A stretch of 64,000 nucleotides of DNA from Monomorium pharaonis. Taxonomy: Eukaryota > Arthropoda > Insecta > Hymenoptera > Formicidae. The stretch spans positions 5,285,001 to 5,349,000 of the forward strand of contig NC_050475.1 in the NCBI RefSeq assembly GCF_013373865.1, read 5' to 3'. Under the pieces are notes generated by a model that saw only the letters and a list, made by a program, of their open reading frames with translations, ran no database searches and was not told the DNA's origin. Shown here one piece after another: positions 54,733-64,000 of this stretch (the first letter of the stretch is position 1; each line of letters begins with the position of its first letter). Both the position numbers and the translations under genes were made by a program.

Positions 54733-56351
54733 CTTTTCGGAGGTGGGGCAGACGCGACGCGAAGCTCGGCGATTATCGAGGAACGTGAATGGGTAACACG
54801 TGAGCGGTTTGCAAATCCGTACATCGCCGATTGCGAGACTTCTGTGATTCCGCCGACGATTTTTTTGCTTCACGCCGAGACGTGTCTGGAGTGGCGAAGT
54901 ACGCTCTTAATCTGGGTCGCCGATACGTTAATGGCGGTAGACAGGGGTCGATAACGATCGAGAACATGATGGATGTGAATTCCCGCGGTATCTGGTTTAA
55001 TATTTCTGAACCAAATGTTTCATAAGGCGATTCAGGCAAATTGCTGTCGCAAATATTTTACCTCTAGTATTTTATTCATAAAAAAAACAAATATTGATCC
55101 TCCCTATGATTTCTTTTTTTATCTGTAGCTAAAGATGACATAAAAAAATGTGTTTAATCTTTTATATACATCACAATTAATAGAATCGAACATTATGCAT
55201 TACTAAAAAAAAAAAATATATATATATCAATTTCTCACATCTTATGGAAGAGATTTTAAATTACTAATCGCGTGATTTTCAAAGGCCTTTCGTGTTGATA
55301 GAATTCTTATTTAATCTATCTAAATATTTTTGTTTATCGCATCAATAACTGCGAGTTCGAAAGGATAAAAAAAATAAAGTCCATTACTTGGAAAGCGTAG
55401 CGTACGGAAATTTGATTACGAACTCGCTGGCAAATTCGACTGGCAATAACTGTGCGCTTCTCATTTTTATTCCTATCACCTCGCGTCAATGAGTGACATT
55501 TTTTTTTTTGAACGGATCGGTTAACGAGTCCGCGTACCGGTCAGTTTCCCCAATCAGGCGCGATTGTCCCACGACGTGTAAGTGGCTTGCTTGTGTAAAA
55601 GCGACCCCCAAGTTTGGCGCGGTTGGACACGTGTACGTTTCGCGGGCAACCGCGACAGGCGGACGGCGGGACACTGGCGCTTGTATTCAGTATATAACCT
55701 GACCACCCTCGATGACCGCCTTTCTTCTCGGGGGAATGAATCGCATATGGCCGCAGCACGACCACGGATGATTGGTGCGCGCCAGGAGAAATCGACTCCC
55801 CTCGCGTGTTTAGGGGTGAAAGGCTTAAAGCCACCCTGGGTGGTCAGACATGGTGACCGAGTCCGGTAATTGCGGAATTATTAAAAGCCGTATTATACGA
55901 GATGAGAAAGACGCCCGGCGCCGTTACCTTGCAGAATAATTCATGTGAAATATATTTTCATATTCTCAATCACGTGTGCAAATATTGTTCTCCCGTTAAA
56001 AAAGAATGTCGACTCTGTTTTGTCGAAATTATATTCGCAACAGAAATTAATCCGTATTCCCGGTTCTATTTTTCTTTAAGAATGGCTCGCAGTGGTTCGC
56101 CCGGTACAATTTTTGATCGTAAATTTTACAAAAGGTTTGATTAAAAGACGCAGCCGAGCGCGCAATCTTCAGCAGAGGACGTTTATTCGCGTCATATGGG
56201 GTAACTCTTTCCGGGAAGCAGCAATTTTTATGGCGACCCGGGTACAAAGGCAGAGCCCTTTGTACCCCCGTTTCTCTATCGATATTTTTCGACAGCAAAA
56301 AGTGGAGAAAGAGACACCCGTTTTGACTTCGGATCGTCCTTTGTGTTTCAG

Positions 56352-56546
56352 AACGACACGATGCAAGTGGTGTGGCAATATCATGTCGAGGAGCCAGTAT
56401 CAGCGGCCGGTATTTTGCCCGATCATGGGGCAGTGCGAGGATCGAGACCGTTATATCTGGTACAAAGAGACGCACAACCCAGACGAAACTCGCGTAATCA
56501 GGAAGCGGAGCCGCCTCTGAAGATCTGGGACATTGTGAACAAGCAG
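56352..56546 (+). CDS. Internal exon of the same MOXD1-like monooxygenase (DOMON end and linker)
   Basis: This 195-bp, 65-codon exon has acceptor tttgtgtttcag (AG at 56350-56351) and donor gtgagt (56547), phase 0 at both ends. It joins the exon ending at 20935 seamlessly: ...DLKIT then NDTMQVVWQYH. Residues 1-3 (NDT) form an N-glycosylation sequon. DTMQVVWQYHVEEP (2-15), LPDHGAVRGSRPLYL (22-36) and the downstream linker follow the DBH/MOXD1 pattern of a final DOMON strand, a variable segment, an RG-T/S-R motif and a strand leading into the first copper domain. The stretch RDAQPRRNSRNQEAEPP (about 39-55) is polar and probably a flexible linker. LKIWDIVNKQ (56-65) leads into the next exon. The open frame starts a few codons before the acceptor and runs about 50 bases past the donor, so ORF length alone would misplace both ends. 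Confidence 0.92.
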
Positions 56547-59500
56547 GTGAGTTGCGAGGGCCCCCGTTTTCGTTTAACATTTAATTTCTTATGTTCATAA
56601 GACGCGTGATCGGTGAGGTAAAAATTATTTTGAGATACGATAAATGCGATACGGAGATTCCGCCGGAGATAAATACTTAACGAATGAGTTTAACTACCTG
56701 AAGAAGGAAATATTTCGTTTCGCTGCAGATGTAATTAAAAGAGAAAAGAAGAAGATGGTGAGCAGTTGGTGCACATTGCATTTATTATGATTTGCGTTAT
56801 TACGACGGCACGTGACAAGAAACAAGAACAAAGTTAATATTCATCCCGACCGCGGAGAAATTCGCGAGCGCGAACAAAGACGATTAAAGAGTTTTAATTA
56901 GAGTTCACGAAAGTGGATCTGCCATCGGCGTTGTGATATTGGACTCGATTTGTGCGGAGGGCAGATTCAAGCCCGGTTTCATGAAAGTATTTAAGATAAC
57001 TAAAGTTTACTTTATTCAGGTTTCGCTGAAGAATTATCGTTATTGTAATTCATTATTAACTCAACATTAATTTTATACGAAGGGTAAGTTTTATAGATTT
57101 ATGAAAACTCGCGATAAAAGGAAAACTGGTTTTAAGTTTTTCGGCTCAAGAGATGCTAAAAATAAAAATTATTGATAAGCTCATTTCGCCTGATTTCTTT
57201 TAGGCTTCGAAAGTCATAAAATTGGGAATTATCCCGTATCGATATTTCGTAGTCAAAACCTAAATGGAGAAAGTTAAAACATTTTTCGCGAACGGAACAC
57301 GAGAGAAACTGGTTTCGCGCGATCGGTGTTTTGATGCTGGCACAGACGCGCGGCGGAATCATTCGTTTATCCGAGACGCGAACAAGCTTTTTCAAAGCTC
57401 TCTCGTCATACGGTTTTGTTTCCGTCATTTGTAGACGCGTGTACGGGTTGCGTGTACCTCGCGTGCGTGAGATGAATGTTCGAAATGGACGCGCGTGCGA
57501 CTGGATTTTTATCACGTAGCTGTGTTAGAGATAGAGAGAGAGGGGAGGGGGGGGGGGCATTGTACACCGAATTTATGACAGCATAAATCTTAACCGGGTC
57601 ACATCCGGCAAAAACTATTCGTTCATTAGCGTCGCCGGGTCGTAGATTACGGGGTTGGCGCTATCGCCGAGAATCGGACAATGCTAATTTCACCGTCTGC
57701 CCCGGCGCTGTTTATAGTTTATATCGAGACCGGAATCGGGTCGCGTTCGCGTATTCCGCTCGTTGGCGCGCGAAAAAGTGCAGGATCATTCGTTGGACGT
57801 GCTGATAAACGACCCGGAAATGTTGACCATGTAATATCGTTTGAGACAAGCGAGCGCCTTGCGCGGAATGTATTCGCTCGTAAATGCATTTCCAGTTTGT
57901 CGATTTTTGCCATTTCTAGCGAGATTTGGCGTCAGTGGCCGTTCACATTACACAATGACTTTGTTTCAATCGCTGTAGCGGAATAATCAAGATAACAGGT
58001 CTGTCCTTTCTAGCTATTTTGTATGTTGTTTTTCCTCTTCTACATGTTGTTTTCCTTCTTCAAAGAAACGACATATGTTCCTTTTATTTTAGATGAAAAC
58101 AATGTAAAGAGAGTTAAAGTGTAACTAAACAGAACCTGTGTGCTAATATGCAAAAACATTATTTAGCATTTTAAATGTTTTTAAATGCACCACTTCCAAA
58201 CGAATTGCAAATATTTTCTGGACTGTAGAAGAATAATAAGTGAACTCGTAACGAAATATAAACATTCAAAATGTTTATTGGGTTGATCGCTGATTATTCA
58301 GACGAAATTAGCAGAATTATTCAATTAAAATTATTTACAGGCTTTTTCAATGTCATTTTCAAAATATTGAAATATTTAAAATAATTTTATTTTTAACTTT
58401 TTGAAGTTATTAATACGTTATAAAATATCACTGACGTTATATAGTATGTATATACATTTCTGTGTTTCAAGTTGTGCTCTTTTTTGCACGAATATCGCGA
58501 AGAAGTTTCCTATTAACTTGATACGAGGTAAAAGTTGCCAAATAGTCGAATAACTTTTGTATCCTGCCACGATAAATATGAATATGTAGAAGAATAGATA
58601 CAATGAAGACAAGACCGATGAGGAATGGATTTACATTGCATTCATATTCTTTCGTTTGTTAAAGAGATTGGTACTAGTTCGTTAATTTTTACATTTTCAC
58701 GATATATTTTCAAGTGCCATCATATTTCTGTTATAACTTTTTATTCAAACATGTTTATTGTAGCAAGCTTAGAGTTTACAGTCAACTTATGTAGTTATAA
58801 AATACCATTTTGTTTTAGTATTGATTCATAAAAGCCTTTATAATCGAACATGTCATGTCACTTTGCGAATGTTAATGAAAACAGAGGGTCTCGAAATGAC
58901 AAAGGTAGCCAATTGACAAAGGTTGCCTATTGATACAGAAATCGGAAATGCATTTATGAGGTCTCTAAAAATTTTGCAGTCGCCCACGGGCGTCAGTCAG
59001 CAGGTTCGACCGCAAAACAATAAACGCGCTCGTCCTTCCCGGTAATCTCAACATCGATAATTTCGCATAAGCGCGTGGGAGAATCCGCCGGCGTTGTTCG
59101 AGCGCTTAGGGCCAAGAGTCGGTCGTCGGAGGGAGGGCAAGTTGCGCGAAAAAGAGAATTGTAATTTTCTCGGACGCTATACGGTCGTCCATACGCCCCG
59201 CGGCGAGCAGTTTCAAACGACCCACCAGCACCCTGCCTTCCCCACTTCCCCCGGGCTCTCCGTATTTACCGAGATACATTGCAACGACCGAGCATGGTTC
59301 CATTGATGCACGAAATCTTGTACTCGCTATGAGTAATTCGGCAGAATTTGACTTGTAAATGGGATGTACATATAGGATAAATAGCACGCCTAATACTGAT
59401 AGAGTTGAGTAAATTAATATATTTTTTATACTAAATCAAGTTAAATGGCTAAAATTATTTCAATTACGTCAAAAGTTACATTAAAAAATTAACTCGGTTA

Positions 59501-61350
59501 AAAGTTGCGTTCAGATTAAATTAAATTTAATTACAAATTAATTTTGAAGGATTATATGTATATTAAATTAGTATGTTGTAATTTTTTTTAAAGCCTGTTC
59601 TAAATAACAGCATTACAATAGAAATCAAATAACATCAATATAAAAGAAATGTAATATTTTACATGTAAATTAAATTTATATGAAATAACGAAGAAGTATT
59701 ATTTTCTGTGGCATTATATAGGATTTTTCCTTTTATAATTTTTTGCGGGATATTATACAAAGGTACTTTTTTAACTTGAGAAAAAAAGTTAATAAGTTAA
59801 ATTTATGCGTTTTATAAATAACTAATTAAAGTTTAAAATTAACTCATTTAAAATTTAGTAAGTTATTATATTTTAAACTTTATTATTTAACTTTATCTCT
59901 TTAGCTAGTTAATAAAAATCAGTCAATCCTGAATAGCGAAATATGTAATTCTCATTCTATAAAGCAAGAAGTATAATTAACCATATCAATTGCAAAATTG
60001 TACAAGTTATACAAATATTGTAGTTATAATAATCATTCTATCATCGAGACGAAAAATAGATAAACGAGCACAGATAGAATATCATGTCACGAGAACTCTA
60101 TGTATATTCGACTTTTGTGCTAGAAAAATTTTATAAATAAAAACAAAATATTTTTCATGTTTCATCGTTTATAAATATCTTCTACTCCTCGTGTCGGGTA
60201 TCGAGATGCATCTGTATACAATGCAGCCTGATGTAGTTAAAAGCGACACGTAATATTGCGAAGTACCGTTTTGAGATCGTTTTGAACAATATGTGTGTGC
60301 ACACTTAATAACACGGCTTGTGTGTACATCGAGTGAAACGCCTAGAACAAGTAATGCAACTAACACGCCGGTACATGCAGTTCTTATTTTGTTATACGTG
60401 CCGAAAAACTCGCAACACATTTGTGCACAATGCAGCCGGCCGTGCATGAGAACTGTACAAAATAGTTGCGTGGCGTGGAAGGCGCCGCTTTGAGACAGGG
60501 CGAAATGGGCTCGTATATCACAAAAGCAAGTTGCAACCTTGTTACGTAAGTCGCACGCGGCGTCGGAAAATATGGTAATGAATTTCTCGTATATATTTGC
60601 GTTTAAATGCTCTTATTCCGTTGTAACAAACCATTAACCCGACGTATGCGTCAAGTAGCTAAGTTCCCCGAGTTTTCCCCTGTACTTTTCGCTAGTTACA
60701 TTCCAATAAAAGAACTCTTTGTACTTATTAAGTGACAATTTCTTTTAAATCGAAATATAATGGGCTTTCGAAATACACTGAAGTTATGACAACATTACAT
60801 GATAAAGTATTTATGATAAAAAATATCTTTTCAAGAAATATTATTGCGGTTTTATTCATTCTAGTAATCAATATATTAATATTAATAATAATAACATAAT
60901 ACTAAAAATCGTTTATATTTTAGAATAAACAATACATTTTGTGTAAATATTTTTAATTACATTTTGATTTGTAACTGTTGTAATTTAAAATCTTGATTAT
61001 GATTATAGTTATAATAATTTAAATAATTTTGACAGAGAATTTATGGTAGAAATTCATTCAAATAAAGTGGTCAGCACTTGAAAGTAAATACATGTATATA
61101 ATACTTTTTTTCTACTATTTCCCCAGTTGTGCTTATATTTTAATCAGTTTATAATGCTTGTATTTATTGCATTCAGATATATACACCATATATCTGAATC
61201 ATATCTTCTTTCGATAAAGCACCGTATTGATACTTCCCCGTGACAACGATGCTGATACGAAGTATCAATGGTCCCAATGTGCGACTCTATCCGTTAGTTT
61301 CGCGTGGAATTATACTCGCTTAACGAAGTACCATTCGAATTGCTGTGCAG
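56547..61350 (+). other. 4.8-kb phase-0 intron of the MOXD1-like gene
   Basis: Donor gtgagt at 56547 and acceptor tgctgtgcag ending at 61350 bound a 4,804-bp intron. The two flanking exons join in frame (DIVNKQ then VRLP). It has a CpG-rich part (about 57280-57980 and 58980-59300) with a G-run at 57547-57557, then a long AT-rich part (59390-60170 and 60720-61220) in which nothing else is recognised. Confidence 0.85.
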
Positions 61351-61437
61351 GTTCGTTTACCCATGGGGCAAGACACGCTGCTCTGGTGCCGTGTCCTGAG
61401 GATGCCGAGCATTAATCAGAAACACCACGTCGTGAAG
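61351..61437 (+). CDS. Internal exon of the same MOXD1-like monooxygenase (start of N-terminal copper domain)
   Basis: This 87-bp, 29-codon exon has acceptor ttgctgtgcag (AG at 61349-61350) and donor gtgagt (61438), phase 0 at both ends. It encodes a segment beginning VRLPMGQDTLLWC and ending INQKHHVVK. The pattern LP--DT--WC (residues 3-13) is the opening of the Cu2_monooxygen N-terminal domain; its Cys is a conserved disulphide cysteine in this family. QKHHVVK (23-29) resembles the corresponding QEKHHVIK of vertebrate MOXD1 more than the RHHI form of DBH and Tbh, which supports the MOXD1 assignment. This HH pair precedes, and is not, the copper-binding VHHM motif, which would lie on a downstream exon outside the window. 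The exon is short and was recognised from homology and splice sites, since the surrounding open frame is only about 60 codons. Confidence 0.92.
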
Positions 61438-64000
61438 GTGAGTTCCTCCAGGTATATAACCCGTTTACGGTAGCTCGCGCGCGCCCGCCGCTCTCCGACT
61501 TGATTAAAGCGAAGGTGGATGCTCTTGTAATGCCGAAGAAACTGCACGTCGAGTTTGCCGACTCGCCCCTCCTGTCTTCCCCCCTTTCCCCCCACCTCAC
61601 AACCACTCTTCTCCATACGGGAGTTATCTTCTTCCTCGCGTGTTTTCACGTCTGGAGATGCAACATCTTCAGGTAGCCGTCCGATAAATATGCCGCGCAA
61701 AATGATAATCTAGAGGTTATGATGTTTTATACTGAGTGATTAATCATGGTGTTTTTTGTTTTTTTTTGTAATTATTCTGTTCGTACTAGGAGAGAGAATT
61801 ATTTTAATTCACTGGTGGTCTTTTAAATAATACCTCGACCGTATAAAATTTTAAAAACATCAAGTGTGATTTAAAACATTTAAAAAATATTAAATAGTGA
61901 TTTTTCATGTATTCGTCTTTTTAATATATTATAATTTTAAAACACTATGTACTAATTAAAAATTTTGTTTGTTTTAAATTTTATAATTATATCTTTTATG
62001 TATTTCAAATGCTATAATTAAAGGAATTCTTACATTTTTAAAAGGTTTCTAAAGTGACAAGATTATAGATTCGAATTTGGCTTTACAAAATTGAAAATAG
62101 ATGTTACTTATAATTTAAAAAAAAGTTAAAAGTTTTTTAAGTTGAGTCTTTCGGATTTTATTTTTGTGTTGTATGTATCTACTTAAAACATGTAAAAGAA
62201 TTTTCCATTTTATAAAGCCAATTCAAATCTACAATTGAAGAACTTCTCAAACATGCAAGTATTTTCTTATTATAACATTTGAAATAGATAGAAGTTATAA
62301 GACTTAAGACAATAAAAATCCTTAATTAGCATAGTTTGTTTCAAAATGTGCTTTAAATATGTAAAAGCGCGCGTTTTCAATTTTATAAAGTCAATTAGGA
62401 AAAAAAAATTTGAACTTGTAATAAACGGTAATTCCATCATTTAGCACGTCTTTAAAGTTTTGCCATAAAAGCTTGCTTATACACTTGCTTTTTATGGGAG
62501 GCACGAAAATATGATAAAATAATCGCGTGCCTCATTGCTCGCTCGATTATAAAAAGATCTTCGATTTGCGTGCCGAATGCAAGTCGATCGGTTGATTTGA
62601 CTATGAAACTTCATCGTAAACATACGAATGGACGAATCTGCATGATGGCAGGATCAATGCGGTAGGCAAGATCGTTCCGGCCGCCGCGCCGGTTTCACTA
62701 CCAATGATGACAGATCGAGATGCACGAGATGTCATCGATAAATGCGACAGTGACAAAGGCAGCCAGTTGTAAATCTTACATTACTGCTGCGTATCATGTT
62801 GGTAATAAGTTCCATTTCGATGCAGAAGCGTGCAATTCTCTAAATCGCGTGTTAAAAATCGGAGCCAAAGCGGCTGTAAAAAAGCAAGGCAGACAAGGCT
62901 GACAGTAAAAGTTTTCCGATTTCTGATTTTGCGAATTTAACGGGAAGCGATATTTTATTGTCGATGGAATCTGTTGTGTTTCATTTTACGTTAATGCTTT
63001 CCAATCTGTTGCCGCAGCTTCGTTTTTGTTGTCAAAAGTACGGCGAATGAAAACCCCATTAGGATTACCGATTTTATTGCGCTTTTACACGCTATTAAAA
63101 GTTGTTAACTTTTATTATGTCTAAAATTACTCGCGCGCAAAATGTCCAAAATTTAATACCTTGCACGTTAATAGGCGTTATACGAATAGAATAATGGGAG
63201 TAATGCAGTAACGAAAGTATATTTCTGTCGAAAAGAAATTGGTTAAAAAAAATTACGGAATTAAAAAAAGGTGCTGCAATGCTTGGAATTCTTGATATGA
63301 AAGATCGTGCGTAAACGCTACCTCCTTGCTATAAATTCTAGAATTTATGTACTCACCTATTTTTACTAGATCCCCCATTCGACGCGAATTTTATGTCAGC
63401 GGATAATTTGGAGGAAAGTTATTTCCTCCCCAGGTAATTCACGTTTTACGCTTCTCGCGTTATATTCTTCCTCTCTCGCAAAGCATATGATAACTCAATA
63501 AAATCTCACCCTATATATTCCATTCGAATTTATTCAGTTATTATTTAACCAGGTATAATGTCTGAGTTATCGGAAAATTGGTAAATGGACCAAGTAAATG
63601 ATAAATGATTCTCGTTACCGCGTCAGCTTAGCTATTTTACTTGTACATTTCTATCTTATTTACTGTATTGTACTTTATTTCTTATTTGTATTCTTTATTG
63701 CATTTTCTGCTTTCTCCTTTTTATTTTACCGTAATTTCAACTCTTGCCGATGTTCATACCCGCCCAGGGTATTTCCGAATAGGGTGCTGGGTCGGCTGGC
63801 TGATATAGTCCGCTTTATCTAGCGTCGGTCGACCGACACCTGAATCTCGAACTCGATCGGACGTGACCCAACTACGCAATGCGATTGCTCTGTGTTCCTA
63901 TCACGGGTACAGCGGTGGGAGGTAGGAGAGACGATTAGCGTCTCGATTGCGATAACTCAGGCGCTTAAAACGCGAATTTCCCCCTCTCTCCTCCTCGCGT
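61438..64000 (+). other. Start of the next intron (3' end outside window)
   Basis: It begins with the donor gtgagt. The next expected exon (family pattern Y/K-E-P-V... leading to the copper-binding VHHM motif) is not found before the window ends. The stretch at 61730-62500 is very AT-rich with no identifiable feature. The last bases (about 63979-63999) form a C/T-rich run that could be the pyrimidine tract of an acceptor just beyond the window. Confidence 0.7.
63332..63349. repeat. 18-bp palindrome with HSE-like core
   Basis: ATAAATTCTAGAATTTAT is a perfect palindrome; its core, TTCTAGAA, fits a TTCnnGAA heat-shock-element unit. A functional HSE normally needs at least three units, which are not present. 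Confidence 0.55.

Larger units (their letters stand above)
20936..56351 (+). other. 35.4-kb phase-0 intron of the MOXD1-like gene
   Basis: Donor gtaggt at 20936 and acceptor tttgtgtttcag ending at 56351 bound this 35,416-bp intron. The protein alignment is continuous across it, so no constitutive exon is missing. It is AT-rich overall, with CpG-richer islands around 23500-24700, 25020-25760, 29000-29790, 33200-33560, 34800-35160, 37380-37780, 38380-38680, 42540-43330, 44400-44870, 45310-46800, 47440-47900, 48240-48830, 50640-51400 and 54400-55000. It contains one palindromic MITE, several hairpins, regulatory-looking palindromes and microsatellites, listed separately. The remaining AT-rich stretches (for example 21120-21520, 26940-27240, 31260-32250, 39430-39660, 52920-53330, 55040-55260) show nothing I can identify. 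Confidence 0.85.

Noticed and set aside
56047..56580. 177-codon open frame on the minus strand
   Set aside because: It is the antisense shadow of the real exon at 56352-56546.
62720..62902. 60-codon frame considered as the next copper-domain exon
   Set aside because: It lacks the expected VHHM motif and suitable splice borders.
1..64000. CRISPR arrays, prokaryotic operons, phage or toxin-antitoxin systems
   Set aside because: No regularly spaced repeats, ribosome-binding sites or dense coding; the DNA is clearly intronic and eukaryotic.
1..64000. tRNA, rRNA or snRNA genes
   Set aside because: No cloverleaf with B-box-like GGTTCGAATCC context and no rRNA-like core sequence was seen; a covariance-model scan was not possible.

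Overview
This is eukaryotic genomic DNA, most likely from a hymenopteran insect and plausibly an ant. The signs are: almost no coding sequence, an AT-rich background broken by CpG-rich islands with no visible CpG depletion, many (CT)n/(GA)n microsatellites, a decayed mariner copy, and insect-like splice sites. Assignment to Hymenoptera is an inference from composition. Nothing bacterial (operons, Shine-Dalgarno sites, CRISPR, IS elements) is present.

The only gene I can support is on the + strand and runs off both ends of the window. Three short exons, 20786-20935, 56352-56546 and 61351-61437, are each flanked by AG...GT splice sites, all lie in phase 0, and join into a continuous 144-residue segment. 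It covers the second part of a DOMON domain and the start of the N-terminal copper type II, ascorbate-dependent monooxygenase domain. Family motifs identify a DBH-like monooxygenase, closer to the MOXD1 type than to tyramine beta-hydroxylase. The signal peptide and first DOMON half should lie upstream of the window; the copper-ligand exons should lie downstream.

Layout: 1-20785 is upstream intron, starting with a mariner remnant (50-631) and alternating AT-rich stretches with CpG-rich islands. 20936-56351 is a 35.4-kb intron holding a palindromic MITE (32319-32414), a miRNA-like hairpin (about 41012-41076), a pair of related CAGGT/ACCTG hairpin elements (36459-36499 and 37526-37575), a palindromic CRE (36646-36661) and many microsatellites. 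56547-61350 is a 4.8-kb intron. 61438-64000 is the start of the next intron.

I found no complete nested protein gene, tRNA or rRNA. The most interesting signals are the non-coding structures inside the long introns. They are candidate enhancers, hairpin RNAs or splicing aids and are unproven.
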